A stretch of 57,181 nt of DNA from an uncultured SAR116 cluster alpha proteobacterium (GCA_902522415.1 CABYVI010000006.1:1-57181); one strand, 5' to 3'. Counted from the stretch's first letter, positions 19,440 to 29,589 are shown. The notes: generated by a model not told the origin, from the letters alone. A program made the numbers and translations.

Positions 19440-20426
19440 TTAAATACTATCTAAAAGAGATTTTAGATTTTCAACTGGTCGAGGACCAATGTGGGAAATA
19501 ATTTCTGAAGCGGCAACAGAACCAAAAAAACCACATTTTTCAGCATTTAACCCTAAACAACGTCCATGGAGATAGCCTGCAGCAAAAAGATCGCCTGCAC
19601 CTGTTGTGTCAATTACTGATTTTGGTTTGAAAGAAGCAATATCGTTCCAAACTTTGTCTTTAAAAACAATTGCTCCTTTGGCACCTAGAGTGATTACAGA
19701 TTCTTCACAGATTTCTTTAATTTTTGATTTTGCACTTTCCAAATCACACTCAAACAAGCTTTTTAGTTCATCTTCATTACAGAATAAAATATCAACATGA
19801 TTCTGTATAAAAGAAATAAAGTCTGACCTATGCCTTTCTACACAAAAACTATCTGAAAGAGTCATTGATACTAAATTTTGATTCTCTTTAGAAATATTTG
19901 CAGCTTTTATAAATGCTTGCTTAGCCTTTGGCGGATCAAATAAGTATCCTTCCAGATAAACAATTTTACTTTTCCTTATTTGGTCTTCGTCAACATCATT
20001 TTCATCAAGGTTAACACAAGCACCTAAAAATGTGTTCATAGACCTTTCTGCATCTGATGTTACTAAAATAATTGACGAGGCAGTTCTTGGTCCCTCATTT
20101 GTTAAAGGTGTCTTAAAAGATACACCAACTTTTTCAATATCATTTTTAAAAGTATTTCCGAGTTCATCATTTTTAACTTTTCCAATAAAAGCAGCTTTTG
20201 AGCCAAAAGACGCTATTCCAACTGCTGTGTTAGCTGCAGAACCACCTGAAACTATTGTGGTTGTTTTTAAATTATCAAATAAAGTTTTTGACCTCTCTTC
20301 ATCTATAAGGTCCATAGATGATTTAACAATTTTAAACTCTTCTAAAAAATTATCGTCGCATTGTGCAATAATATCAACAATTGCATTTCCAATTGTAGTT
20401 ACGTCAATTTTACTATTGTGTTCCAC
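19440..20426 (-). CDS. PfkB-family kinase, probable adenosine kinase
   Basis: Ribokinase-fold enzyme of 328 residues. It has the N-terminal dinucleotide-like region and GGSAANTAVGIASFG (about residues 60-74), and the PfkB signature 2 DTTGAGDLFAAGYLHG near 273-288 with the catalytic aspartate in GAGD. Alphaproteobacterial orthologues are generally annotated as adenosine kinase, but the sequence alone does not settle between nucleoside and sugar substrates. The start is GTG at 20426 with an AAGGA site upstream. It is convergent with maeB with almost no spacer, and divergent from the lipoprotein gene at 20493. Confidence 0.83.
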   Translation of the reverse strand: MEHNSKIDVTTIGNAIVDIIAQCDDNFLEEFKIVKSSMDLIDEERSKTLFDNLKTTTIVSGGSAANTAVGIASFGSKAAFIGKVKNDELGNTFKNDIEKVGVSFKTPLTNEGPRTASSIILVTSDAERSMNTFLGACVNLDENDVDEDQIRKSKIVYLEGYLFDPPKAKQAFIKAANISKENQNLVSMTLSDSFCVERHRSDFISFIQNHVDILFCNEDELKSLFECDLESAKSKIKEICEESVITLGAKGAIVFKDKVWNDIASFKPKSVIDTTGAGDLFAAGYLHGRCLGLNAEKCGFFGSVAASEIISHIGPRPVENLKSLLDSI

Positions 20427-20492
20427 TTTTTTTCCTTTGAATTTGAAAATATGATGTTAATAAATATACAAAAATTTACTGGTTAAAATACT

Positions 20493-21194
20493 TTGAACTT
20501 ACAAATATCAAATTTTTACAAATTATCAATACTTCTTTTTCTTTTATCGGGTTGCCAAGAACTGCAAGAATTAAAAATTTATAACAGCAACATCAATCCT
20601 GTTACTTCATATCCTGAAGATTATGTTGAGAAAGAAAGTAAACTGAAAGATTTTGACAAGTATACTAACATTATTGAAAGTAAAAATAATGACATAAACA
20701 GCCCTTATAAGATTAAATATAATTTTCTAACACAATTGAAGTCCTATTTAGGAACAGCTAAAAAACTTGACATTATAAATAGCACTGAAAAAAAGGCTCT
20801 AAGACAACGTTATTATACAAAGCCCTTCATAAATATAAATTTTAATATTGATAATTTTATTCAAAATCTAACTTTTAAGAAAAAAAGCCTATACTATAAA
20901 AATAATAAGTTCGAGAAAACGATTATTAACCATTATGGCTTTCTTAAACTTAATAATTTAGATCTAATACAAAAATCAGATCTTTATAATTTTCTAAATC
21001 AACCAGATTATAAAAGAAAACAAAGCAGTATTTTAACTTTACAATACCGATTAGAAACTTGTGTGATTGACTTTTTTTATAATGAGGATAGTGAAAAAAT
21101 TATACATTATGATATTAGAAGCAGAAGATACAATGGTATTCTATTTAAGGATGATTGTGAATTAGAATTAAATATAAGAAAAATATATAATTAA
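20493..21194 (+). CDS. Unassigned lipoprotein
   Basis: A 233-residue protein that I cannot name. It starts at TTG, the only usable start, with a signal peptide whose lipobox LLSGC ends at Cys21, so it should be lipidated. The body is lysine/asparagine-rich and polar. The last ~60 residues are most structured: a helix ending in FLNQPDYKRKQ, a strand TLQYRLETCVIDFFYNED, then KIIHYDIRSR and a second cysteine in DDCELEL. This tail resembles a motif I recall in unnamed alphaproteobacterial lipoproteins (G-x-P-D, then a Tyr/Cys strand and LDxFLY), but I cannot verify the match. It converges on dapB with one base between stops. Confidence 0.7.
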   Translation: MNLQISNFYKLSILLFLLSGCQELQELKIYNSNINPVTSYPEDYVEKESKLKDFDKYTNIIESKNNDINSPYKIKYNFLTQLKSYLGTAKKLDIINSTEKKALRQRYYTKPFININFNIDNFIQNLTFKKKSLYYKNNKFEKTIINHYGFLKLNNLDLIQKSDLYNFLNQPDYKRKQSSILTLQYRLETCVIDFFYNEDSEKIIHYDIRSRRYNGILFKDDCELELNIRKIYN

Positions 21195-21195
21195 T

Positions 21196-22008
21196 TCATA
21201 ATCCTAAAACTTTACTCATATCAAATAATCCTTTTTCTTTTTGAGAGCACCAGATAGCTGCTTTAACCGCACCATTAGCATAAATTTTTCTATTGGAAGC
21301 TTTATGTGTAAGCTCTATCCTTTCATCATCATGAGCTAATATGATACTATGGTCACCTACCACAGAACCACCTCTTAAAGTGGCGAAACCAATTTCATTC
21401 GTATTTCGTTCACCCACTTTTCCTTCTCTTGATAATTTAGATACTTTTTCAAATTTTATATTTTTAGTATCTGATGCAACTTTTCCCAACGCAAGAGCGG
21501 TTCCTGATGGGGCATCGACTTTATTCCTATGGTGCATTTCCAATATTTCAATATCCCAATTGTCATCAATTGATGCCACAGCTTTTTTAACAAGCGAAAA
21601 AAGAAGGTTTACACCTACGCTCATATTAGCGGAATAAATAATTGGTGCTTTCTCAGAATTTTTTTTAATAACTTTTTCTTGATCAACTGATAGACCTGTT
21701 GTTCCAATTACATGACCAATTTTTTTTTCTACTGCTAAAAGGGAGTGATTTATAGTAGATTCGGGTGATGTAAAATCAATTATAACATCTCCATCTAGAA
21801 GTTGGTGTGGATCAGAAGATATTGCGACATTAGCTTTATTAATACCGGATATTATTCCAGCATCTGCACCTATTATTTCAACTTCTTTTGGGTGACATGT
21901 AGCTGCAACAAGACTACAATTAGGATGCTTATCAATTACATTGACAAGCATTTTACCCATGCGGCCAGCCGAACCAGCTACAGCAATTTTAACATTTTTT
22001 TTAGACAT
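21196..22008 (-). CDS. dapB: 4-hydroxy-tetrahydrodipicolinate reductase
   Basis: Reduces the DapA product in the lysine and meso-diaminopimelate pathway. The Rossmann motif AVAGSAGRMGKMLV opens the protein (residues 9-22). The catalytic signature EMHHRNKVDAPSGTAL lies near 156-171 with the proton-donor histidine and lysine, and the GTTGLS nucleotide-site motif is near 103. Length 270 is typical. It sits 45 bases downstream of dnaJ on the same strand; the dnaK-dnaJ-dapB order is common in alphaproteobacteria. Confidence 0.96.
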   Translation of the reverse strand: MSKKNVKIAVAGSAGRMGKMLVNVIDKHPNCSLVAATCHPKEVEIIGADAGIISGINKANVAISSDPHQLLDGDVIIDFTSPESTINHSLLAVEKKIGHVIGTTGLSVDQEKVIKKNSEKAPIIYSANMSVGVNLLFSLVKKAVASIDDNWDIEILEMHHRNKVDAPSGTALALGKVASDTKNIKFEKVSKLSREGKVGERNTNEIGFATLRGGSVVGDHSIILAHDDERIELTHKASNRKIYANGAVKAAIWCSQKEKGLFDMSKVLGL

Positions 22009-22053
22009 AACAGTTTTTTAATAAGGTTGATTTAAGGGCATTTATAGTATTAT

Positions 22054-23175
22054 TTAATTTCTATTCCAAAACTTTTTTAATTTTTCTGAAAAACTATCTG
22101 TTTGTGGACCTTTAGAATTGCCCTCATTTGAGAATTCTTTTAAAATTTCTTTTTGTCTTTTTGTTAAGTTAACAGGAGTTTCAACTAAAGCTTCTACATA
22201 CGCATCACCTCTAGAAGCTCCTCTTAGACCTGGCATTCCTTTTCCCCTGAGTCTAAATCTCTTACCAGATTGTGTTCCTGGCTCATAGTTTATTTTTAGT
22301 CTACCACCGTCAATGGTTGGTACTTCAAGATTTCCTCCTAGTGCGGCACTTGCCATATCAACTGGAACTTGACAGTAAATATCTTTCCCTTCTCGTGTGA
22401 AAATGTTATGTAACCTTACTTGTATAAAAATATATAAATCTCCTGAACCAGCACCTCTAGGACCAGCCTCACCTTCACCAGAAAGTCTTATTCGAGTTCC
22501 ATTATCAACACCTGGTGGTACATTTACAGAGAGTTTTTTAGTCTTATTTAGTACACCGTTTCCTCGGCAGCTTTTACATGGATCTGAAATGATTTGGCCC
22601 TCACCATTACATGAATTACATTCTCTTTCTACTGCGAAGAATCCTTGCTGAACACGCACTCTACCTCTTCCATTACATGTACCGCAGTTACTTACACGTC
22701 CACCTTTTGAAACACCAGAACCTTGACAGTTATCACATTTTGAAGCTGTTGTTACAGGTATTTCTTTTTGGATACCTGAAAAAGCTTCTTCTAAACTTAC
22801 ATCAAGATCATATCTTAAGTCAGCACCTCTGTTCTGTTTTCTTTGAGACCCACCACCCATAACGTCACCAAAGAATTCATCAAATATGTCAGAAAAATTA
22901 CCAGAAAATCCCCCAAAACCTGAGCTTTGACCTTGAGATCCTGCACCGCCTTCAAAGGCAGCATGACCAAACTGATCATAAGCAGACCTTTTTTCATCAT
23001 CTTTTAAAATTTCATAAGCTTCAGTAGCTTCTTTAAAAAGAGATTCGGATTTTTGATCACCTGGGTTTTTATCAGGATGATGCTTCATCGCTAATTTTCT
23101 GTAAGCAGATTTAATTTCGCTAGCATCGGCATTACGACCTATACCTAAAACCTCATAATAGTCTCGTTTTGCCAT
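22054..23175 (-). CDS. dnaJ: Chaperone DnaJ (Hsp40)
   Basis: Co-chaperone that delivers clients to DnaK and stimulates its ATPase. The 373 residues contain the J domain with HPD in KHHPDKNPG near residue 34, a Gly/Phe-rich region (about 75-115), four CxxCxGxG zinc modules (CDNCQGSG, CGTCNGRG, CNSCNGEG, CKSCRGNG), and two C-terminal substrate-binding domains. It is a type I DnaJ with all zinc ligands present. It follows dnaK by 36 bases and is probably co-transcribed with it. Confidence 0.97.
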   Translation of the reverse strand: MAKRDYYEVLGIGRNADASEIKSAYRKLAMKHHPDKNPGDQKSESLFKEATEAYEILKDDEKRSAYDQFGHAAFEGGAGSQGQSSGFGGFSGNFSDIFDEFFGDVMGGGSQRKQNRGADLRYDLDVSLEEAFSGIQKEIPVTTASKCDNCQGSGVSKGGRVSNCGTCNGRGRVRVQQGFFAVERECNSCNGEGQIISDPCKSCRGNGVLNKTKKLSVNVPPGVDNGTRIRLSGEGEAGPRGAGSGDLYIFIQVRLHNIFTREGKDIYCQVPVDMASAALGGNLEVPTIDGGRLKINYEPGTQSGKRFRLRGKGMPGLRGASRGDAYVEALVETPVNLTKRQKEILKEFSNEGNSKGPQTDSFSEKLKKFWNRN

Positions 23176-23211
23176 TTAAAAAGCCTAAGTTAAATTTACA
23201 TTGAAATGGTT

Positions 23212-25134
23212 TTAATTATCTTTTTTATCATTATCAACTTCTTCAAAATCAGCATCAACAACATCGGCATCATCACTAGGTTTTTCTTGATCAGTATTTG
23301 GGTTTTCTTCATCAGGCAAATCTTTATAAGCTGCCTCACCTAATTTCATCATAACTTGACTTAGAGAAGCAGACTTTTGTTTAATATCCTCTAAGTCGTC
23401 ACCTTTTAAAGCTTCTTTGAGATCAGACAATGATTGCTGAACAGATGATTTTACATTCTCATCAGCTTTGTCACCTGCATCCTCAATAGCTTTTTCAGCA
23501 CCATTTACAAGTGCTTCTGCCTGGTTTCGAGTTTCAACATCTTCTCTTTTTTTCTTATCTGTTTCTGCATTCTCCTCAGCATCTTGAACCATTTTTTCAA
23601 TCTCTTTATCGTCAAGGCCTCCAGATGCTTGAATGGTTATTTTTTGCTCTTTTCCAGTTGCTTTGTCTTTAGCAGAAACATTAACTATTCCATTGGCATC
23701 AATATCGAATGTTACTTCAATTTGTGGAACACCTCTTCTTGCAGGTGAAATACCTTCTAAATTAAACTGTCCCAAGGGTTTATTGTCTTGAGCCATTTCA
23801 CGTTCACCTTGGAAAACAGATATTGTTACAGCAGACTGATTATCCTCAGCAGTTGAAAAAACTTGGCTTTTCTTTGATGGTATAGTCGTGTTCCTATCAA
23901 TCAACCTTGTAAAGACACCACCTAACGTTTCAATACCCAAAGATAAAGGTGTTACATCAAGTAGGAGAACATCTTTAACATCTCCTGTTAAAACCCCAGC
24001 TTGTATCGCGGCTCCAGATGCAACAACTTCGTCTGGATTTACCCCTCTGTGAGGTTCAGAGCCAAAAAACTTAGTTACGGTTTCAATTATTTTAGGCATT
24101 CTAGTCATTCCTCCAACTAGAATGACTTCTTTTATATCAGATGATTTTATTCCTGCATCCTTCAATGCAGCCTTGCATGGCCCTAATGAACCTTTGACTA
24201 AATCATCAACAAGGTCCTCATACTTTGCTCTAGAAAGTTTGCAGTTTAAATGTTTGGGTCCAGATTGATCTGCTGTTATAAACGGGAGATTGACATCAGT
24301 TTGAACTGCGCTAGACAATTCTATTTTTGCTTTTTCAGCACCTTCCTTTAGACGCTGTAAAGCTAACTTGTCATTTCTTAGGTCAATGCCATTTTCTTTT
24401 TTGAACTCCTCTGCAAGAAAATCAATTATTCTTTGATCAAAGTCTTCCCCACCTAAAAATGTGTCTCCATTTGTTGACTTAACTTCAAACACACCATCAC
24501 CAACTTCCAAGATAGAGACATCAAATGTTCCGCCACCAAGGTCATAAACAACTACAATTCCACTATCTTTTTTATCAAGACCATATGATAATGCTGCAGC
24601 GGTAGGTTCATTTATAATTCTCAAAACTTCTAAACCTGCTATTTTTCCTGCATCTTTGGTGGCTTGCCTTTGTGCATCGTTAAAATAAGCAGGAACTGTT
24701 ATAACTGCCTTATCAACACTTTCACCCAAATAGGCTTCAGCATCTTCTTTTAACTTTCTTAAAATAAAACTAGAAATTTCACTAGGAGAATAGGATTTTG
24801 GTTTCCCTTTATCATCTAAACTATCGACCCATGCGTCACCATTTTCATGAGCACTGATTTTATAAGGAACAAGATTAGAAAATTTATTTGTTTCATTGTC
24901 ATCTTTTTTTCTGCCAATTAAACGTTTAATTGCAAAAAGTGTGTTTTCTGGATTGGTGACAGCTTGCCTTTTTGCTGATTGGCCTACTAATCTTTCGCCA
25001 TTTTCAGTAAAAGCTACCATTGAAGGAGTTGTTCTTGCACCTTCTGCATTTTCAATAACTTTAGCAGTTTTACCATCCATAACAGCGAAACATGAATTTG
25101 TAGTTCCAAGGTCTATACCTATTACCTTGCTCAT
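23212..25134 (-). CDS. dnaK: Chaperone DnaK (Hsp70)
   Basis: ATP-dependent Hsp70 chaperone, 640 residues. The ATPase domain opens with [16 protein letters not shown] and has [14 protein letters not shown] near residue 195 and the [10 protein letters not shown] region near 337. The substrate-binding domain and helical lid follow, ending in an acidic tail rich in Asp, Asn and Lys. The ATG has a GAGGA site seven bases upstream, strong for this AT-rich window and consistent with high expression. The 119-base upstream gap carries a good heat-shock sigma-factor promoter candidate (25176-25207). Confidence 0.98.
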   Translation of the reverse strand: MSKVIGIDLGTTNSCFAVMDGKTAKVIENAEGARTTPSMVAFTENGERLVGQSAKRQAVTNPENTLFAIKRLIGRKKDDNETNKFSNLVPYKISAHENGDAWVDSLDDKGKPKSYSPSEISSFILRKLKEDAEAYLGESVDKAVITVPAYFNDAQRQATKDAGKIAGLEVLRIINEPTAAALSYGLDKKDSGIVVVYDLGGGTFDVSILEVGDGVFEVKSTNGDTFLGGEDFDQRIIDFLAEEFKKENGIDLRNDKLALQRLKEGAEKAKIELSSAVQTDVNLPFITADQSGPKHLNCKLSRAKYEDLVDDLVKGSLGPCKAALKDAGIKSSDIKEVILVGGMTRMPKIIETVTKFFGSEPHRGVNPDEVVASGAAIQAGVLTGDVKDVLLLDVTPLSLGIETLGGVFTRLIDRNTTIPSKKSQVFSTAEDNQSAVTISVFQGEREMAQDNKPLGQFNLEGISPARRGVPQIEVTFDIDANGIVNVSAKDKATGKEQKITIQASGGLDDKEIEKMVQDAEENAETDKKKREDVETRNQAEALVNGAEKAIEDAGDKADENVKSSVQQSLSDLKEALKGDDLEDIKQKSASLSQVMMKLGEAAYKDLPDEENPNTDQEKPSDDADVVDADFEEVDNDKKDN

Positions 25135-25175
25135 TTTTAAATCCTCATAACTTTAATTTTAAATTGTAAACTAAT

Positions 25176-25207
25176 CTCATATAGTGAGTGTGTGAATGAT
25201 ATACAAG
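25176..25207 (-). promoter_or_regulatory. Putative RpoH (sigma-32) promoter of dnaK
   Basis: Read on the minus strand, CTTGTA (25207 down to 25202) is followed 16 bases later by ACTATATGAG (25185 down to 25176). The alphaproteobacterial RpoH consensus recalled here is CTTGAC, about 17 bases, then CYTATNTNNG; CTTG, TAT, the T and the final G all match. Position 42-73 bases upstream of the dnaK ATG is sensible. No CIRCE inverted repeat (TTAGCACTC-N9-GAGTGCTAA) is present here. Confidence 0.5.
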
Positions 25208-25253
25208 TGTTTGTAATATATCGGCTTTATAATTTTTAAAATATTTATTAATT

Positions 25254-25844
25254 TTAATCTTTTTCAGTCTTTTTCTTTGCAACGCCAACCATTGCTGGCC
25301 TCAAAAGTCTTTCATGTAAAGTCCAGCCTGGCTGCATGACTTCAACGATTGTCCCTGGATCAAAGTCATTTGTTTCTTTTTCAAACATAGCTTGATGAAC
25401 ATTATAGTCAAATGCTTCTCCTTCAGGGTCGATCCTTGTAATATTATGATTGCTAAAAACTTGCTTTAATTGTTCGAGCGTCATTTCAACACCTAAAATA
25501 AAATTTTTGAGTTCATCTGTTAATTCTTCTTTGTTTTTTGGTATTGATTTAACCGCACTTTCAAGACTATCAACAACTGATAACATTTCACGGGAAAAAG
25601 ACAAATGTCCATATTTTCTTGATTGTTCTAAATCCTTAATGCTTCTTCTTCTAGTGTTTTCAGCCTCTGCTAATGCTCTTTTTTTATCATCGATAGCAGC
25701 TTCTAATTCTTTTGTTAAATGATTTTCTTCACTAGAAAAAATACCATCAATACTAGTGTTTTCAACTGGGTTTTCGTCAATTTCAGATGAAGATGAAGCT
25801 TCTAAATCTTCACTATCGGATTTATTATTTTTATTTTTAGCCAT
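25254..25844 (-). CDS. grpE: Nucleotide exchange factor GrpE
   Basis: Releases ADP from DnaK. The 196 residues have a Ser/Asp/Glu-rich disordered start, a long helix for dimerisation (about 40-95), and the C-terminal beta-wing domain with EGEAFDYNVHQAMFE (about 140-154) and the GWTLHERLLRPAMVGVAK signature near 172-189. It lies between hrcA and dnaK on the same strand. It has its own promoter candidate upstream, so it need not depend on read-through from hrcA. Confidence 0.95.
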   Translation of the reverse strand: MAKNKNNKSDSEDLEASSSSEIDENPVENTSIDGIFSSEENHLTKELEAAIDDKKRALAEAENTRRRSIKDLEQSRKYGHLSFSREMLSVVDSLESAVKSIPKNKEELTDELKNFILGVEMTLEQLKQVFSNHNITRIDPEGEAFDYNVHQAMFEKETNDFDPGTIVEVMQPGWTLHERLLRPAMVGVAKKKTEKD

Positions 25845-25864
25845 TTTAAAATATTCCTCGAAAT

Positions 25865-25894
25865 AGTATATGGTAATTAAACTTTATAATCCAA
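25865..25894 (-). promoter_or_regulatory. Putative sigma-70 promoter of grpE
   Basis: On the minus strand, TTGGAT (25894 down to 25889) and TATACT (25870 down to 25865) are separated by 18 bases, giving a four-of-six -35 and a five-of-six -10. A CGAGGA ribosome binding site follows before the grpE ATG. AT-richness makes chance matches common, so this is tentative. Confidence 0.35.
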
Positions 25895-25922
25895 TATTTC
25901 AAATAAAAAATTTTATTATAAT

Positions 25923-26975
25923 TTAAATATTTTCACCATTTAATATTTTTGAAACGACCTGGCTTGTGTAATCAACTATAGGTATGATTTTTGAATAGTT
26001 CATTCTTTTGGGACCGATCACACCCAATGCACCGATAACCTTATTCTCATGACTTTGAAATGGAGCAATTATTAACGAACAACCAGTTCCAACAAATAAT
26101 CTATTTTCAGAGCCAATAAAAATTTTGACACCTGATGCATTTGATACATCTTCAAGAAGTTTCATACTTAATTCTTGATTTCCTAGTTTATTAAATAAAG
26201 ATTTTATTTTTTCAAGATCATCTAATGCATGAACATCTTTTAATAATTTATCATGACCCTTAACTATCAATGAAGAGTCTGGTTGGTCATTTGCCCAAAC
26301 TGCTAATCCTCGGTTTATCAAACTAGCAGCTAAAGTATCAATTTTATTTTTGTGATTCTTAATTTCTTTATCAATTTTTAACCTTAATTGTTGTATATTT
26401 TGACCTTTAATTTTTGAATTAAGGTAATTTCCTGCAGTTTCAAAAACCATGTCTGGTGTACCTTGTTCTATATCTATCAATCTGTTCTCAACATCACCAC
26501 TACTATCAACCAAAACAACTAGTGCTCTTTGTTCAGAAATTCTAACAAATTCAATGTGACGAATATTATTTTCTGATTTTGGTATAGTAACTATCCCAGC
26601 ATGACTAGTCATACCCGACAAAGATGCACTTACTTCACTCAAAAGTTCTTTTGGTCCTCTTTGACCTGCAATGTGCAACTCTGAAACAAGGTTATCTTCG
26701 TTATCATTAAATTTAGTTTGAACCCCCAAAAGATTGTCTACATATAATCTCAATCCTTTTTCAGTTGGCAGCCTACCTGATGAAACATGGGGAGAATAAA
26801 TTAACCCTAACAACTCTAGTTCAGCCATTACATTTCTAAGAGAAGAAGAAGATACAGTTTCTTCAGACTTTGTAGACAAAGTTTTTGAGCCTACAGGCAA
26901 TCCTTCATTCAGATATGAGTTTATTATTTGATTCAGTACTGCTTTTTTTCTGTCATTTAAGTAAAATTCTTCCAT
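25923..26975 (-). CDS. hrcA: Heat-inducible transcription repressor HrcA
   Basis: Winged-helix repressor that in other bacteria binds CIRCE operators of groESL or dnaK operons and is stabilised by GroEL. The N-terminal DNA-binding region includes LNQIINSYLNEGLPVGSKTL and SSSSLRNVMAELELLGLIYSP (in shorter pieces, VGSKTL near residue 31 and RNVMAEL near 48), followed by GRLPTEKGLRLYVD and the HrcA dimerisation core. I prefer the ATG at 26975 (350 residues, typical); a TTG at 27011 would add twelve residues. It is divergent from rph, as in many alphaproteobacteria. No CIRCE site is visible next to any heat-shock gene here, so its target is probably elsewhere. Confidence 0.93.
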   Translation of the reverse strand: MEEFYLNDRKKAVLNQIINSYLNEGLPVGSKTLSTKSEETVSSSSLRNVMAELELLGLIYSPHVSSGRLPTEKGLRLYVDNLLGVQTKFNDNEDNLVSELHIAGQRGPKELLSEVSASLSGMTSHAGIVTIPKSENNIRHIEFVRISEQRALVVLVDSSGDVENRLIDIEQGTPDMVFETAGNYLNSKIKGQNIQQLRLKIDKEIKNHKNKIDTLAASLINRGLAVWANDQPDSSLIVKGHDKLLKDVHALDDLEKIKSLFNKLGNQELSMKLLEDVSNASGVKIFIGSENRLFVGTGCSLIIAPFQSHENKVIGALGVIGPKRMNYSKIIPIVDYTSQVVSKILNGENI

Positions 26976-27053
26976 AGAAATTAAATTAAACTCCTCTTTA
27001 TGTTTGGTCAATAATGCAGTAATAATCTTAAATTAAACAAAGGTAATAATTTT

Positions 27054-27800
27054 ATGGAAATAACGGCAGAAAACAAATTAATAAGGCCATCTGGGAGAGC
27101 TCAAGATGAGCTCAGGAGTATTGAATTTATTCCTAACTATACAAGTCATGCAGAAGGATCCTGTCTTGTAAAATTTGGAGATACACATGTGCTTTGCAAT
27201 GCAAGCATTGAGGAGAGAGTACCAATTTTTCTTAAAAACACTGGTAAGGGATGGGTGACAGCTGAATATGGAATGTTACCAAGGTCCACTCATACAAGAA
27301 GCAATAGAGAAGCATCAAGAGGAAAACAAAGTGGTAGGACACTAGAAATTCAAAGATTGATTGGTCGCTCACTTAGATCAATTATAGATCTTAAAATTCT
27401 TGGCGAAAGACAAATTATAATAGACTGTGATGTATTACATGCTGATGGAGGAACAAGAACTGCCTCAATAACAGGTGGATGGGTTGCATTATCATTAGCA
27501 ATCAAAAAGTTGATCCTTACGAAAAAAATTAAGTCTAATCCTTTGATAAACCAGATTTGTGCAGTTTCATGTGGAGTATGGAATGGATTTTCTGTTTTGG
27601 ACTTAGATTATTCGGAAGATTCTTCAGCAGAAATTGATACTAACTTTGTACTCACATCCGATGGAAAATTAGTTGAAATACAAATCTCATCTGAATCTGA
27701 TCCTTTTGAAAGAAAAAGAATGGATGAGCTTCTTGATCTGGCCTTTATAGGTTCTAAAGTAATTATTGATAAGCAATTAAAGGCTGTTGATGAAGCATAA
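27054..27800 (+). CDS. rph: Ribonuclease PH
   Basis: Phosphorolytic 3'-5' exoribonuclease that trims tRNA precursors. The 248 residues begin with [15 protein letters not shown] and include the phosphate-binding region [20 protein letters not shown] (near residues 82-101) and the [18 protein letters not shown] core near 124-141. All are characteristic of bacterial RNase PH. The ATG has an AAAGG site upstream. It is the first gene of a three-gene plus-strand operon with rdgB and hemW, divergent from hrcA. Confidence 0.96.
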   Translation: MEITAENKLIRPSGRAQDELRSIEFIPNYTSHAEGSCLVKFGDTHVLCNASIEERVPIFLKNTGKGWVTAEYGMLPRSTHTRSNREASRGKQSGRTLEIQRLIGRSLRSIIDLKILGERQIIIDCDVLHADGGTRTASITGGWVALSLAIKKLILTKKIKSNPLINQICAVSCGVWNGFSVLDLDYSEDSSAEIDTNFVLTSDGKLVEIQISSESDPFERKRMDELLDLAFIGSKVIIDKQLKAVDEA

Positions 27801-28440
27801 AAATTTTCTTAATAACAAGATTTCTATTAATAAATTTAAAGAAAATAAGTTAATAGTTGCAACACATAATAGTGGTAAACTTTTAGAAATAAAAAACTTA
27901 CTCCAAAATGTCGGCGTTGATATTTACTCATCAATAGAAATGGGTTTACCCGTACCCAAAGAAATTGGCTCTTCTTTTGAAGAAAATGCATATATAAAAT
28001 CATCTGAAACAACTTTAAATTCAGGTTTTGCGTCTTTGTCAGATGATAGCGGATTAATTATTAATGCATTAGACGGATCACCGGGAATTTACTCAGCTGA
28101 TTGGTCTGGAAAAAATAGAGATTTTTCAGATGCAATTAAAAAAATTGAGTATCTTATGAAAAATAAAACTGACTACAGTGCATCAATGATTTGTGTCTTA
28201 TGTCTGTCTTGGAATAATAAAGATTTTGAAGTTTTCAGAGGTGAAATGCCTGGAAAAATAAAATTCCCGCCTAAAGGAAATAATGGATTTGGGTATGATC
28301 CAATTTTTATTCCTGATACTCAACCATTTAATAATCTGAGCCTAACGTATGGTGAAATAGATCCATCTTTCAAAAATAAAAACAGCCATAGAAATATTGC
28401 TTTTAACAAGTTCTTAAAAAGCATTTCTAAAAATGATTAA
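27790..28440 (+). CDS. rdgB: dITP/XTP pyrophosphatase RdgB
   Basis: House-cleaning enzyme that hydrolyses deaminated purine nucleotides (dITP, XTP) to monophosphates. Signatures are [18 protein letters not shown] near residue 21, [21 protein letters not shown] near 80, and the substrate-pocket [11 protein letters not shown] near 174. I choose the ATG at 27790, one codon after a TTG; it overlaps the rph end by 11 bases. At 216 residues it carries about twelve extra N-terminal residues relative to the minimal family. It overlaps hemW by eight bases. Confidence 0.95.
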   Translation: MKHKNFLNNKISINKFKENKLIVATHNSGKLLEIKNLLQNVGVDIYSSIEMGLPVPKEIGSSFEENAYIKSSETTLNSGFASLSDDSGLIINALDGSPGIYSADWSGKNRDFSDAIKKIEYLMKNKTDYSASMICVLCLSWNNKDFEVFRGEMPGKIKFPPKGNNGFGYDPIFIPDTQPFNNLSLTYGEIDPSFKNKNSHRNIAFNKFLKSISKND

Positions 28441-29584
28441 GAAACCAGTTTCGATTTATATACATTGGCCCTTTTGTACATCAAAATGCCCATATTGTGA
28501 TTTTAACTCTCATATTAAGCAATCTATAGATCACAATGACTGGTTAATTGCAATTAAAGCTGAATTAAACTATTTGTTAGAAAATTTTCTGTTTAGAAAC
28601 TCTTACAAATATTATTTAAAATCAATTTTTTTTGGTGGTGGAACCCCATCTTTAATGGAGCCATTTGTAATTAAAGGAATCATTAATGAGTGTGAGAGAT
28701 TATTTTATAAAGAACCCAACAAAGAAGTTGAAATAACACTAGAAGCTAACCCAGGTTCGATATTCATAGATAAGTTAAAATGCTTTTTAGACGCTGGGGT
28801 AAACAGAATATCGATTGGTGTTCAAAGCTTTGATGAAAGATTATTATTATTTTTGGGTAGAGATCATTCAGTTTATGAGGCTAAAAAAGCAATTGAAATT
28901 TCAAGAAATATTTTCAAAAACCTATCTTTCGATTTAATATATGCTCTTCCAAAACAAAGTCTGGAAGATTGGGAAAGATCATTAAATGAAGCTTTTGAAT
29001 TTAACCCTGACCATTTATCTCTTTATCAACTTACGATTGAAAAGGGCACTGCATTTTATAATAGATATAAAAATGGCAGTCTAATTCCTTTACAAAGTGA
29101 TTTGGCAATTAAAATGTATTATATGACTGAAGAGATTACAAAAAGAAATAATATGCCTGCATATGAAGTTTCTAATTACTCTAAATTAAATAAAACGTGC
29201 ATTCACAATCTTTCTTATTGGAAAGGTGAGGATTGGATAGGAATTGGTCCAGGAGCAACTAGTAGATTCTTTGCAGGTAAAAAAAGAATTCAAATAAATA
29301 TTCGAAAAGACCCCAACAGTTGGCTCAAAGATGTTCAAAACAAGAAAAATGGTGTTAATGAAATTTCAAAAGAGACAGCTGAAGACTATATGATTGAAAA
29401 AGTTATAATGGGTTTGCGATTAGTTAATGGAATAAATTTAAATGAAGTTAAAAAGGTTTTAAAAATGGACCGTTTAAGAATGTTAATTGAAAATAATTTT
29501 ATAATTCATAAAGGAAAATTAATAAAGACAACATTTAAAGGCAGATTAAACTTAAATACTGTTTTAGCTGAAATAATTAAATAG
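28433..29584 (+). CDS. hemW: Radical SAM protein HemW
   Basis: HemW is a heme-binding radical-SAM protein implicated in heme delivery to respiratory enzymes and was long mis-annotated as coproporphyrinogen oxidase HemN. The 383 residues have CTSKCPYCDFNSH (CxxxCxxC, near residue 16) in which the position after the third cysteine pair is Phe, not the Cys of HemN. FFGGGTPSL and the RISIGVQSFDERLL motif are present, and HNLSYWKGEDWIGIGPGA near 257 is typical of HemW. It is last in the rph-rdgB-hemW operon and converges on the LppC-type gene with five bases between stops. Confidence 0.93.
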   Translation: MIKKPVSIYIHWPFCTSKCPYCDFNSHIKQSIDHNDWLIAIKAELNYLLENFLFRNSYKYYLKSIFFGGGTPSLMEPFVIKGIINECERLFYKEPNKEVEITLEANPGSIFIDKLKCFLDAGVNRISIGVQSFDERLLLFLGRDHSVYEAKKAIEISRNIFKNLSFDLIYALPKQSLEDWERSLNEAFEFNPDHLSLYQLTIEKGTAFYNRYKNGSLIPLQSDLAIKMYYMTEEITKRNNMPAYEVSNYSKLNKTCIHNLSYWKGEDWIGIGPGATSRFFAGKKRIQINIRKDPNSWLKDVQNKKNGVNEISKETAEDYMIEKVIMGLRLVNGINLNEVKKVLKMDRLRMLIENNFIIHKGKLIKTTFKGRLNLNTVLAEIIK

Positions 29585-29589
29585 TAACT

